DNA from: Trichobilharzia szidati | Lineage: Eukaryota; Platyhelminthes; Trematoda; Strigeidida; Schistosomatidae | Assembly (NCBI GenBank): GCA_944472155.2 | Contig: OX235273.1 | Span: forward strand, 30,229,204 to 30,293,203 | Direction: 5' to 3' | Length of the DNA: 64,000 nt | Part shown: in pieces, positions 46,041 through 58,390 of the stretch | Position numbering within the stretch: the stretch's first letter is position 1 | How the letters are laid out: the number at the start of each line of letters is the position of its first letter | Position numbers and translations under genes: made by a program | The notes under the pieces: model-generated | Databases searched by the model: none | The model's input: the letters and a program-made list of their open reading frames with translations, nothing else | Told to the model about the DNA's origin: nothing

Positions 46041-49000
46041 TTTGCGTCAAATTTCTAAAGACTCAATACTGGGATATTCTGGTCATTGAAGAAAAGTTGA
46101 ATCAGGTTGGAAGAAACATGAAGAACGCTGTTAGCAAAGACTTAGTTACTAAATACCAGTATCTGCATTACGTAAAAATGTAGACCACCCAGTAAACACA
46201 CAAAACTGATAAGTTAACTGCTTTTGCTTTACCTCTGTTAAAGTATCACATTATCTTATTCATTTTCTTTATTTCTTGCATATTATCACTTTCAAACACC
46301 ACTGACTATATCATCCTCATAACTTCATGTTTTGTTATATCACATTCTGTAGACGATACTCTTTGTGATATTTACATTATGCACGGAGCGAATGAACACG
46401 TTTATAAATTTTTAAAAGTTGAAAATTCTCCTTTTGACAATAAAACTTGTTATGTAGTGCTTTAAATGTATACAGAGAATTAGAACTCTAGCGGTAAATA
46501 ATTTCCTGCGGCTATCAGACCACAGCTGTCATCATCACTGTTTATTTGTATCAATTCGGCCGAAAGTACGCGGTCAAGCGTCTACGCCACTTGAAACGCT
46601 GTGATTAATTCGTGCATGGTTTCTGGTTAAGGGCAAATCACTTCCTGGTAGTACTTATCGAAAAACGTAAGTTGTATTTTGGATGGTCTAGCTTTTCACT
46701 TTGCTGGTTGACTAATTATTCTCTGAACACAATTGCCACGTGTAAAGATTTCTAAAAATAATTTAAAATATCACCTCATTTCTTTTTGAAAGAATGTGGC
46801 GTGATAATAATTACAATTATAATCATATACCTGTTTGTGTTTTTTTTAAATATTTACAAGGTCACCGGAATAAAAGAACACTAGGTTAACGAAGAATATC
46901 TAAGGTGATTCCAATCACCATACATAGGGAAGTTTACATAATTTTAGAACGGCATATAGATAATTTTCGGTGATTTGCACATATGAAAATATCACTCACA
47001 ACACGGAAACGCTGAAGCATAATGGATTCGTTAAGGAATAGTTTAGCAGCATATCAATTTCTTAGACGACCTATAGAATGGATGCAATTATAAGCTTAGC
47101 AGTTTGAAAGACTCAGGGTTTCATTTAGACAAGATTCTTTTCTTTTACACAGATGTCAGATCTATTTGTCAATGCCTGAATATATTATCATGCATATGTA
47201 TTGCATGGGTTGCACATCTTATCTCTCATTGATGCAAACAAAATTACGACTGAATAACTGCGTTCATTGCCATTCACCAAGGAAACCATTAATGAATCTC
47301 GTTAAATTGAGAGTTAATTCAGATAAATCACCTCTTGACATCAAGTTTCTGGCTAAGACATTCACTTGACTTCAGCATTTCGAAATATATATCCTTACTA
47401 ATTTTCGCAGGAGAGTTGCATTGGCAAATAGATGCAGGTTGAAGCGTATCAGCCGATGATGTGGTATATGCATTTGTATGTAGTCGAAGTCCACACTCAG
47501 ATCCTCAATGATGAGCAAATATTTACGCCAAATATGAGTAGCTCAAAAGCAGATTTAAGCCACAATTTACACTAACCATTTGTTATTCTCTAACATCATT
47601 TGTAAACAAAGTCCAGCTACATTACATGAGCTGCATATATATTTTCATTGCACGAATGTTCTAAATGTGCACCACAACGTGTAAAATACGTCACGGTTCT
47701 GTAGTTCAACCGTCGAATAATCGTCTCGCTAATGCCTGGTAATGAATCCATTATGCCTGGCGAATAGAGGCGACTTGCTGATGAGAAACCGATATTTACT
47801 GCTACTTCAAAATGTCTGACCAAGCTCAAGCACATCCGAATAACAATGATTTATTGAATCAAAAATGAATCGACAAAATCATTTTGAGAATTCAGACACT
47901 CAGATTAATTATTCGGCATAAACTCATCTCTCAGACTTAACACATAAACAACAAATGACTATCCCTAAGATGGTTCCATTGACTGAAAGACTAGACTACC
48001 GAGTATATCAACTGTCCATGCGGTGCATACAGAGAATGGTGGCATGGAAAACGTTTAGATCTCCCTGCAAGGTCATTCATGACAATAGATCTGAAAGGCT
48101 CACACCTTTCTTAGCTATCATTTGTCGAATAATTACTGATGCTGAGTGATTAATGATGGGTATAATTATAATGGCAAGACAGTTTTTCGGCCAAAAAGAA
48201 GAATGAAAGCTCTTGTCTCGATGCGTGCAAAATATTTGGGATCACAAGTAATTGGGACGCTGTGGTTGTCCAGAGTAAGAAATGCTTCGAAGTTTCCTCC
48301 TAGATTTCAAGTTGTAAACGTCAATCTACGCATGTCCACTGAATGAAAGTGAGGAAGTGAAAGTCGTGCTGGATGAGCGTCCAGCATTATACAAGAGGCA
48401 GTGACTAGTTTCGATTCGATTCACTCACATATACAACTGACATTCGTATATACATATATATATATATATGATAGTCATCAAGAACCCTTGAAAGAAGCAG
48501 GTTCATTTGTTGATTGACACCTGGGTCGGTGACTGTCTGGGTCAGTGTGTTTGAAACGAAGGTGTGCAATGTAATCTATACGCAAATTGGTGGAACGAAT
48601 ATTCGAGAATTTCGCTATTGTGATAAATCAATTCGCAAAACACTGATTTCACTTCGCTTGGTAATCCATGAGTTTAATTGTAAAAAGAGGTTTCATCTGG
48701 TCATCTCTCAGAGGTTTATGTCGATGTCATTCTGCGTCCGACTGTGCCAATGAAGTCGTCTTCGTCATATTGACAGTGAACAGTAATTTCCGGAAAATAT
48801 TTCCGATAGCCTGGAACACAGTAGTTCACAGATCCGTGCTACTGACATCAGTCGACATGTGATAGAACCGAGTGTAAGACAGACAGTCTGTTTATTCAAC
48901 TCATAGAATCCTCAAGGTTGAATTCATCGATTTAGAGTTTTGTAGACATGATTGCTACCATAAGGTCAGTATTATTCAGACAGCTGCTCATGTGTAGTTT

Positions 49001-49390
49001 GATGGTATCTACGTTGAATGCAGTTGTTTGGATGCCTAGGAATTTCTTGTCTCTCATTCAGATTCTGTCCTTTTTGTCTTCGGAGTCCATAGATGATTTT
49101 CTATGGTAGTCATGCTCTCTCTCTGACTTTTTTATCTTCTTGCAATATGTTGTTACCACCAGATAAAATTCTAACTCGATTTGTTTTATTTCATGTTTCA
49201 TTCCCTGAAGTTGGAACGTTATTTGTATCCAATACTTTTTATTATTTGGTGGTGACGACAGAAGCCAGTGTGGGGTATAGCAATTGATTTTTCGGCAAAG
49301 GTATAGACGGACGTGACAAAAGCTTTGGATATGACCTCATTCTATACAAAGATGTCAAATACCAGGTGATCGAATACAGGAAAGTCAGCT
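46040..49390. other. no confident gene
   Basis: Several 60-80 codon ORFs without recognisable domains. A minus ORF at 47617-47835 (containing SRLYSPGIMDSLPGISETII) has an AG upstream and could be an exon, but no family is evident. A TA-repeat tract lies at about 48448-48471. Confidence 0.3.
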
Positions 49391-49399
49391 AGGCATTCG

Positions 49400-50190
49400 A
49401 AATGCATGCAGGAGAAAGACAAGGCCAAATACCTACAATCACCAATGATAATCTTAACTGAGGTGGACTCGATTATGCGTCAGACTGTGGGGTGCGAGGA
49501 GACAGGAATACGCTGGACCCCCGATGAGAAGACTCTAGAAGATCTGGATTTCAATTGTGGATGGCATATGTCTAATGTCACACAAAGTCGAAGTTTTGCA
49601 GTGAAGAAGATATCCAACCAAACAACAATGACACAATTCAACACCTAACACCATCAAAGGAAGAGAGTTGACAGAGGTTAATTCCTTCACTTATCTAGGA
49701 GGCATCGTTTCAGCAACAGCAAGCGGAAAGTGGACGTTAAAGTAAGAATCAGAAAGGCAAGATTCGCCTTCACCAACCTGAAACCAGTTTGAAAATCTTC
49801 TACGCTCCGCCAAATAAAGTAAATCATTTGGTCCGTCTATACGGTCAGGATCTCAAACTGCGTGACACGAAAATGATTTCCGAACTCTAGGAAGAAAGAA
49901 ACCAAGAGCCGATCGACTAACAAATATGTAGGAGAAGAAGCAGATGGATCAGGCATACATTGAGGAGGCCGTCACATAACATCGCGCCAGGCCAGCCCTC
50001 GAGTGGAGTCCCAATGGGAGAGGACTAGTGGGTCGTCGGTGAGAGGGTGACATGGAGGAGACTGTGTGAGTAGGAGATGAGAGAGTCTTGGCAGACCTGG
50101 ACCCACTTGAGAGGATGGGAGAAAATGGAACAAAGAGAATATGTATTCATGAAGCCTTATGCCCCACTTGGAACCCAAGGGAACAATAAT
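49400..50190 (+). pseudogene. RTE 3'-region remnant
   Basis: QTVGCEETGIRWTPDEKTLE and DLDF (about 49479-49560) align with the pre-FADD region of the 56-kb RTE. Next come TCCTTCACTTATCTAGGAGG and the C-terminal region with many indels, ending AACCCAAGGGAACAATAATG. The FADD box itself is lost. Older than the 10-kb and 53-kb copies. Confidence 0.75.
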
Positions 50191-50929
50191 GACAATACAT
50201 ATCCAAGGTTTAAAGTCAACAGTAGTATTTTACTTAACCTGACGTTCACGAGTGGCCAATACTCATTTCTGTTTAATCCCAGCTGAGGGCTACTGTTGGA
50301 AGGATGGTTTGCAAACAAGGTTATCTGAAAATTCTTAACAAGTTGCTAAGGAGAATGTATACAATAATCACGTTGATTCGTATCGCTTGAATAATTGTTA
50401 AAGTGCCATTTAATCCAGATATTCAGTTGATGTTTATATCTTCCTCCGCAAAATGACAAATAAATCAATGCGAATGACCATACGAATGTAAGAATATTGA
50501 ACTAAATCTTAGTGCTATGTTCACAGCTCTAGCTTGTGTGTATGGATGTGGATTGATTTCAATGTAGATTTCATGACTAACCATCATCATCAACTGACGC
50601 ATAATCGAAAACCTGAAAGCTCTAGGTAGTCGTTTTATCTCACTTTGGAATTTCTCAGTAGTGCTTATCTGATAATCTCACTACATATTGAGTCTACAAC
50701 TTATGGTTAAGAAATAATCAGCCTCACCACTGCACAAGTAGGAGGGAGTTATGTAACTCGCTGGTTGAACGATACGCGGGATTCCGTGATGACGTGTGTG
50801 GGTTGAATTCGATTCCTGCTAAGGTCGCATTCACGGTTTTTAAAGATTCTCTAATTGTGGCTCATTCGTTATGAAATCCAAGCAGTTATATACTTATCAA
50901 TGAAAACCTTAGAGAGAAAATATTTCAAT

Positions 50930-51320
50930 AACAAAATAGAGAATGAATTACCAGGCAACTGAAGAAACTAAGGGAGGAGCAGATATTTTCTGAAATTTTA
51001 AATGAAGTGATTAGGCCAATGAGCACGTACACACCAAGAATATATGGCCTACCTAAAGTACATAAAGCAGGCGTTCCGTTAAAACCAATACTTGATATGC
51101 AAAATTCGCTCAGTCTTACAAGAAAATTCTAATTTTACTCCTGGTATATAGATGACACCTTTATTCTTTGAGATAATGATTCGGATAGCAACACAATAAT
51201 AATTTATTTGAATGCAGTAGATTCTGCTTTGAAATTCACGTGCGAAGAGGAATCCCAAAACAGAATTTCCTTCTTGGTGTCCTCCTCGCGGAAAACCAGA
51301 TGGTAGTGTGGTGAGAGCTG
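50930..51320 (+). pseudogene. PLE fragment, RT part with internal deletion
   Basis: PMSTYTPRIYGLPKVHKAGV and LKPILDMQNS are followed directly by WYIDDTFIL (YIDD at 51145-51156) and LNAVDSALKFTCEEES. The RT blocks between them (about 250 codons in other copies) are deleted. The frame runs to GSVVRAVY near 51317, where an unrelated ~330-bp segment starts. Confidence 0.8.
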
Positions 51321-51324
51321 TCTA

Positions 51325-51650
51325 CTAGCCAAATTGGTAGACAGTAATTAACGTCAATGTTTACGTTCTCAAGATTAATCGTGAGAAAATATGAACAAGA
51401 CTGATTCAAAAACCGACCACAGCAGACTTTGCGTAGGCGGATACAGTTAACATATAGATGATCTGACATTCAAGAAACAGTCACAAAGAGATGAAAGATT
51501 AACTTAAGTGAGAAACAACCAATCAGAAGACTGTGTTTGTTTACTTAACTAAACTATAATAGTGTACATGAAAATATATAAATATGCTTTGATTTCCTAA
51601 TAAATGATCTGTGCCTGGCCCTTGTCTTCTGTTGTTACATAATTAAGAGA
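51325..51650 (-). mobile_element. ~330-bp insertion in PLE, possible solo LTR
   Basis: It separates the PLE connector (…VVRAVY) from its continuation (QFTHFHT near 51660). On the minus strand it begins TGTAACAACAGAAGACAAGG, and the complement of 20190-20262 also begins TGTAACAACAGAAAGCAAG. TG...CA ends would fit an LTR, but no target duplication was found and the left boundary is uncertain. Confidence 0.4.
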
Positions 51651-51654
51651 AATT

Positions 51655-52390
51655 TGTATAGGGACAATTTACACATTTTCACACCTAAGTTCCTCTCCAG
51701 TACAAAAGAAATTTAGTAAAGACCCTCAGCCACAGGATTAGAACTCAGAAGAGATAACTGAAGATGAACTAGGGATTTCATATGATACCTTGATCGAAAG
51801 TAGCTATCCAGATAAATTCATCAGGAAACATATGACTGACAAAGTTGAAAAGGACTTCTCGCCATTCGTAAACGAGAAGCCTTTAAACATACTGCTGCAG
51901 TTAAGAGGCGATATACCTAACGAGGTAATTACGAAGTTAAGAAAATCAGTTTTCTACACGACCGATGTTGATTCCTCGATTGAAAGATGAAGTACCTAGA
52001 CTAGCCACTTCTAATTGTATTTGCCAATTCAACTGCACTTGTGGAGCGAGTTATATTGGCTGTTGCTCTAGGCACTTGATTTTTCGTGCTCGGGAACATC
52101 TACCTGTGTGGCTAAATACAGGTGTAGTTAGAAGCATCAATGGCTCCGTATTAGAACACCTGGTTCAAACTGACTACTAAGCCAATATTGAAGAGTGTTT
52201 CTCCGTCATCTATCGGGTGCCAAACAAATTGCCCAAATCATCCAGGTACCGCATACTCCAAACAGCAGAGGCTATCGCAATTCGACTGAGACAACCAGTG
52301 GTCTGTGTGCAGAAGAAACAGGTCAAATCACTGTTACTGCTCTGGCCTGCTTTGGAGTTTACAAATTCATAAATATCTTATTACACCACC
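51655..52390 (+). pseudogene. PLE fragment, connector and GIY-YIG (continuation)
   Basis: QFTHFHT, VPLQYKRNLVKTLSHRIR, then an open piece 51790-51990 (SYPDKFIRKHMTDKVEKDF). CICQFNCTCGASYIGCCSRH (about 52011-52070; YIG core intact) and REHLPVWLNTG follow, then SVIYRVPNKLPKSS and CVQKKQVKSL to a stop near 52370. Frameshifts near 51750, 51985 and 52180. With 50930-51320 it forms one element split by the insertion. Confidence 0.85.
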
Positions 52391-53139
52391 CCTTTAGTTA
52401 TGGCCATCCATCCTGTACATATAAATTCCCCTACCGCTTGTCATTACACTTGGATTAACTAACCTTTTGTTTTCTTATTTAAACGTAGCTGTTAGCCTAA
52501 ACACTGACACACACACAACGCACATGAATTTCAATCCCAAATAACCTTTTTTCTCTACCCCTGTCCTTGACAAGGTCACTCATCCATCTGAAGTTTATGA
52601 TCAATGTGAACATTACTCCTGAGAATTTAAAAAACGGAAGGTTTGGGCGAAGAAATATTTACTCTTCAATTAGATCCTCATCTCTGGTTCTACTCTAATA
52701 TATCTAGCATTTTTATTACAATACACAATAATTTGCCAATCAAGTGGCGATGTGTTTGTTGACAATAATTATTCAGTGCCAAAATGTCAATGGGATGATA
52801 ATTAACGAAGAAAATGAATTGAAACAATTAGAAGTTAGAAATGGTTACAGCACGTGGATTGCATAATGCATAAAATTGGAAAAATGAAGAGTAATTAAGG
52901 AATAAGCGTGTGTACAGGTTGAATACGTAACAGATTGTTAAAGAAAATAAAACGATTCGGACAATATCAACTCGTAACTAAGGCTGAAGTGGTCATAAGA
53001 AAAAAATAATTTTACAAAGATAACGTGTAATTAAAGATAAAGTAGTAAGAAAAAATAATAAAATAATATGGACGATTATAATTTTTAAAAGTTTAGAGGG
53101 GAGAGGGGCGAGGTAGTCCGGTTTATGCATTCATGTAAC

Positions 53140-53460
53140 GATGGCCAGCCAAGGTAAGGAAAGTGGCTGTACAAATTTCTTCTGAACACACAGGTTTGGT
53201 TCTTCAGGTGGATTCCTATTGCTTCAGCTGTATGCAGAAGACGAACTATATACATACATTTTGGACTAACATCTATTAACAGTCTAATAGGAAATAATTT
53301 TCTGAAGCCTGATCCAAGTGATTCGATGTTACTATTTTAAACATCACTAATGTTGTCAGTATCCATCATTTTATCATTAAAATGGATATATAACTGTACA
53401 GCCTGATGATGAAGTTATAGAAAAGGATATTGTTTGTTCAATAATCAATCTTCTGAAATT
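53140..53460 (-). pseudogene. PLE C-terminal remnant and terminal repeat
   Basis: Minus strand RLLHTAEAIGIHLKNQTCVF (about 53230-53175) and PYLGWPSL match the AEALxI..PDLCVQKK...PWP end of PLEs. The adjoining 53370-53460 contains a terminal-repeat HHR-like motif on the plus strand. Confidence 0.6.
53399..53440 (+). ncRNA. hammerhead-like motif, PLE terminal repeat
   Basis: CAGC, intact core CTGATGA, GAAGTTATA, then GAAAA. The 3' half of stems I and III is eroded. Confidence 0.4.
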
Positions 53461-53745
53461 TCGAATTAGCATCTTTGATTAGTTTTCAGAAAAGCTGTAA
53501 AATTAACCATTCCGTCGTGCAGTGGGTTCAGACAGTATGAAACAAGTGAACAATAGGTACAATTCATGACCGTCTGAAGAAGTATGTTATCATATAAGGC
53601 ATTTTAACTTCACAGGTAACTAGATATAAGAACAAATGTTGAGGCATCGATGAAAATGCACTCACTTCCTTCAACTGTTTTATTCTAAGAAAATATTTAA
53701 ATACTTTTACAAATACAATAAGATATTTCTTATTATCTATCTTAA

Positions 53746-56700
53746 CCTCGCCTAGATTACTAGGTCACTAGTATTCTAGCCGGTCCCAAGCCCGGATAAA
53801 GAGGGAGGGTTGGGGCGTGATGCTAGCAACTCCACTCCCAAAATTTAACCAAATTGCTACAAAAACTTCAACGCACAAACATATTAAAAATTCTTAAAGT
53901 ACAAACAATAACCTTATTTTCCGCTGGAATCGGGGAAGTGAAATGACGCAGGCTGGTGAATGCCTTCGGGAAGCCAGTCAGCCGATGTGCCTTCTTTCGA
54001 TGAAAGCAAAAATAAGGATGGGGACGTGGAATATTCGTACAATGTACGAAACTGGAAAGGCTGCTCAGGTAGCCGCAGAAATGAGGAGATATAAAATAGA
54101 AGTGTTGGGAATCTGCGAGAGCAGATGGAACGGATGTGGAAGGAGCCAACTACCAACTGGAGAGACAATAATCTACTCCGGTCACCCAGAGGACGATCAC
54201 GAGCACACCGAGGGAGTAGCCATCATGATGTCACCAACAGCAGCTAAAGCTCTCATGCAGTGGGAACCAATCCTCCAGGATAATGACAGCCAGGTTCAAC
54301 TCAAAAGGAAGGAAGGTTACAATCATTCAATGCTATGCGCCTACAAACGTCTCAGAACATGAGAAGAAGGAGGATTTCTACAGTCAACTACAAGCAGTAA
54401 TGGACAACGTCCCAAAGAGCGATATCAAAATCCTGATGGGTGATATGAATGCGAAACTGGGAGGAGACAATACAGGAAGAGAACTCACGATGGGTCGCGA
54501 GGCCCTCGGTGAAATGAACGAAAATGGTGAACTCTTCTCAGACTTCTGCGCCTTCAATGATTTGGTGATTGGTGGCAGTGTGTTCAAACACAAGGATATA
54601 CACAAGGCAACATGGATTTCACCAGATGGACACACCAAAAACCAGATAGACTTCATTTCAATCTCAAGGAAGTGGAGACGGAGCCTACTGGACACAAGAT
54701 CGAGGAGAGGAGCAGATGTGGGTTCAGACCACTATCTGGTACAAGGGACTTTCAAGGCGAAGCTGAAAGCCTCGAGGATACCTGGGGATAGGCCACAATG
54801 CAAGTTCAACACTCAGAAAATGAAGGACACAACCACAAAGGACACTTTCACTGCAACTGTCAGAGCAAAGCAGGAAACACTACTACGTGACACCACTGAG
54901 GAATCATCCGTGGAAGACCATTGGAACTCTCTGAAAGTAACTTTCAACGAAACGTGTTCAACGGTTTAAGGAAGAAAGAAGAGACAAGACAAGGAATGGC
55001 TCTCAACGGACACTTGGAAGCTAATAGAGGAGAGGAGAATGGTGAAAGAGAGAATGATTCAATGCAAAGATGGACAATAGAAAGAGACGCTGAGCTCAAC
55101 TTACACAGCACTGGACAAAGAAGTGAAGAAGAGTGCCAGGAAGGACAAAAGACAATTCTACGACAACCTGGCTACTGAAGCTGAGAAGGCAGCAGACAAA
55201 AGGGACCTGAGGACACTATATCAGATAACCAAGTCTCTATCCAGGAGGAGATCAACACATTGAAACCTATAAAAGACAGCCAAGGGAACCCAATTACAAA
55301 GGAAGAAAGACAGATCAAACAATGGGCGGACCACTTCAAAGGACTCTTGAACCGACCACCACCTACAACTCGTCCAGAAATACCAACAACAGCACGTACA
55401 CAACTGCAAGTTGACACCAATCCTACAACGAAAGCTGATGTCTTGAATGCAATCAAACTTCTGAAAGCTGGAAAAGCAGCTGGACCAGATGGAGTACCCC
55501 CTGAAGCACTGAAAGCGGACCCAGAAACGACAGCAGATATGCTGACTCCATTATTGCAAAAGGTCTGGAAGGATGGAAAGGTGCCTACTGACTGGAGGAA
55601 GGGTTACATTGTTAAACTACCAAAGAAGGGCGACCTGGGACTCTGCAAGAACTGGCGAGGAATCATGCTCCTGTCGACGCCAAGTAAAATTCTGAGTCGC
55701 ATCATCCTGGAGAGAGGAAAGGACGCACTGGATACAGAACTCCGACCAGAACAAGCTGGGTTCAGGGTAGGCAAATCATGTTCTGACCAAATTGCAACTC
55801 TACGCATCACCATCGAACAAAGCACGGAATGGCAATCAAATCTCTACCTCAATTTTATAGACTTTGAGAAGGCCTTCGACAGCGTTGACCGCGAAGTAAT
55901 TTGGAAACTACTCAAGTACTACGGCGTGCCACAAATATCCATCAACCTTATTCAACAGCTGTACGACAACGACACATGTCATGTGATCCACAACGGAAAA
56001 CTCAGCGAGGCGCTTGGAGTAAACACAGGAGTCAGACAAGGGTGCTTATTATCACCAATGATATTCCTAATTGTGGTGGGCTGGATTATGCATCAGACAG
56101 TGTGAAACGAGAAGACAGGGATATCCTGGACGGACGTGAAGAATCTAGAAGACCTGGATTTCGCAGATGATTTATGCTTGATGGCACACAAAATCGAAGA
56201 CTTACAAGCAAAAACCGACAAACTGGTCGAAGAAGCAGCAAAGACAGGACTCCAGGTGAACATAGACAAGACGGAGGTTATGAAAATAACCAACCAACAA
56301 CAACAACAGCAGTAGCAACATCCAGCGCCAATCACCATCAACGGGAAGGATTTGAAAGAGGTTACTTCTTTCGCTTATCTAGGGAGCATTGTCTCAAATA
56401 CAGGAGGAACGGACGAGGATGTCAAATCGAGAATAGGAAAGGCGAGAAACACATTCACCAACCTGAAACCAATCTGGAAATCTTCGTCACTCAGCATCAA
56501 CAACAAAATACGGATTTTCAATACAAACGTCAAGTCAGTTTTGCTATACGGATCAGAAACTTGGCGGGTCACAAAGAATGAGCATTTCCAACAAGCTGCA
56601 GACTTTTATCAACAACTGCCTTCGCTCTGTAGTGAAGATCAGATGGCCGGAAAGAATCAGCAACAAGAAACTATGGGGACAAACAAAACAAGAAGCAATC

Positions 56701-56978
56701 GTTCAACAAAATTGCAGGAGAAAGTGGAGATGGGTCGGACACTCGCTGAGGAGGCTGCTGGGCGACATCGCGCCTCAGGCCCTCGAGTGGGACCCGAAAG
56801 GGAAGCGGCGAGTGGGACGTCCAAGGGTGACATCGAGGAGATCGTGTGAGAAGGAGATGAAACAGTATGGAATAACATGGATGCAGGTGAAAAGTACAGC
56901 AGAAGACAGAAGCAAGTGGAGGCGTGCAGTTGAAGCCCTATGTTCCACTAGGAACCCTAGGGAACAATAATAATAATG
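53746..56978 (+). mobile_element. full-length RTE-clade non-LTR retrotransposon (SR2/Perere-3-like)
   Basis: A 3,233-bp element flanked by perfect 13-bp duplications TTATCTATCTTAA (53733-53745 and 56979-56991). The 5' UTR contains CGGTCCCAAGCCCGG and GGAGGGTTGGGGCGTGATGC. The single reading frame is endonuclease then reverse transcriptase, and the 3' end is AATAATAATAATG with no long poly(A). Length, order and short microsatellite tail are those of RTE. The perfect duplication suggests a fairly young insertion. Confidence 0.92.
53943..56970 (+). pseudogene. RTE polyprotein: APE-type endonuclease and reverse transcriptase, frameshifted
   Basis: Endonuclease (about 53990-54970): RMGTWNIRTMYETGKAAQVA, catalytic Glu in GICESRWNG, GDMNAKLGG, GSDHYLV. 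A frameshift near 54290 and one after 54960 break it. RT (about 55260-56580): GPDGVPPEALK, NWRGIMLLSTPSKILSRII, FIDFEKAFDS (first Asp), TGVRQGCLLSPMIF, an in-frame TGA at 56103-56105, then LDFADDLCLM with the catalytic DD (56156-56178). The C-terminal region YLGSIVS, LLYGSETWRVTK, a frameshift near 56580, then CRRKWRWVGHSLRRLLGD and the end STRNPREQ follow. In RTEs this protein nicks DNA and reverse-transcribes the element RNA. Most motifs are intact, but several frameshifts and one stop prevent a single product. Confidence 0.92.
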
Positions 56979-57157
56979 TTATCTATCTTAAATATTTGAA
57001 ACGATTGAGTTCAGTTGAGATTTTGGGTCGTATTTCACAAACTTCATAGTGAGTACTTCCGTTAAAAATGTCGTTGACATTCTCCATGATCTGTAACAAG
57101 GTCATCTACAGTGCATGTCTACAGCAGAATAATAATATAGCCATAATGAAATTCATA

Positions 57158-57326
57158 TATTTTTTATTACAGCTTGATTCCACACAGTATTTTGGTACAA
57201 GTATGAAATTTTCAGCATGTGATATCGGTAGCCCAAATTTAGCAGGCCGACCATAGATATCAGTTGCGCGTCGGCGGGGAATCGAACATTGGACCGTGTA
57301 CATGGTCGGCGAGAGTCCTAACCTCT
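57158..57326 (-). mobile_element. tRNA-derived SINE, second family, copy 2
   Basis: Matches 18640-18828 through the body (TTTGGGCTACCGATATCACA, GGAATCAAGCTGTA, A-rich end) and the B-box region, here damaged (GTTCGATTCCCC). The start of the tRNA-like head (GTGCGTCGGTGGCACAG) is missing. It sits 170 bp after the RTE target duplication. Confidence 0.78.
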
Positions 57327-57329
57327 TGA

Positions 57330-58390
57330 GAAAACTTGCAAACATAAAGAAATTGAATAAGTGACAGAAAAGCTCTTCCTCGGTGCTTATTTTGTATCTG
57401 AACTGCATCAGTAAAGAGAATTGAAGCGATAATTGGTGAAGAACATTCTGTATCAAGCGTGTGCAAACACCCTGTTTGCCTAATTGGATTTCATCTCAGA
57501 GACGACAACCAAATGTGCCAGTGATAGACATCTCAATGGATGCGTTTCCCTTGAGTTAAAATGTATGCGATGACATGTCAGTAGACAAAAGCAGTTAGTG
57601 ACATACAAATACTCTCCAGAACAAAACTTCATACAGATAACAACTCAGGCATCTAATTGATATATCAGTCTGTATTTATGATTAAGGTAATCAATTACAT
57701 ATAACGGTTAAATAAATGATTTTCATTCACACCTTTTAATATTAATGCCCAGAATAAATCCAGTGTCATTATTATTATTATTATCAAATAATAAGCGTGA
57801 ATCAATGCGTTCATATTTTTGATTGGTTGTTCCTTATTTCTTGCATTCTCGCCCAATGCGCTGCATTTATTCGGCTAAAAAGAAAAATACAGTGTAAAAA
57901 TTAAAATAGAGAATTACAAACTTTAAATATAAATCTGTTACGTGAACCGACTTTCATATTCATTAGTTAAATATAACTGATTGAATGAACACCATATTAT
58001 TCAGTGATCATTTGTTCACATTCTGAATGAAACGTGGCGAATGCTGTTGTCATTTGGACAGGAATGAAAATGAAAATGTCAACATTAATGACAATCGAAG
58101 TGTTTTACTTTTATAGGTTTTACTGAACGCCTCCAATATGCTGCATAGATATTCTCAGAGTCTTAAGCAGTGCTTGAATAAAATGTTGATTCTGAGAGTT
58201 ATATATAAGTGATAAGATCATCAAAGATTGGCTAAATCTTCAAGTTAATTTTCTTCAAACTCTTCCAAAACCTGAATGACTTCAGCTGAGTAATATATTC
58301 CAAACATCGTATCATGACAGCCTCCGACAGATAAGTGTGATTCTCCTAGGGAAAAACTGTTTTTATGCAGCTGCATGCAATAGTCATTTT
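57330..58390. other. no recognisable gene
   Basis: AT-rich; a 1.4-kb Merlin element would be expected to start here, but no terminal inverted repeat was recognised. Confidence 0.3.

Noticed and set aside
46520..46640. Possible tRNA-derived sequence on the minus strand
   Set aside because: Only an A-box-like match; no B box.
50740..50850. tRNA-like segment with GGTTGAATTCGATTCC
   Set aside because: The B-box-like part is duplicated or irregular, and no second copy or cloverleaf was found.
54384..54695. Minus-strand ORF opposite the RTE endonuclease
   Set aside because: Shadow of the RTE frame.
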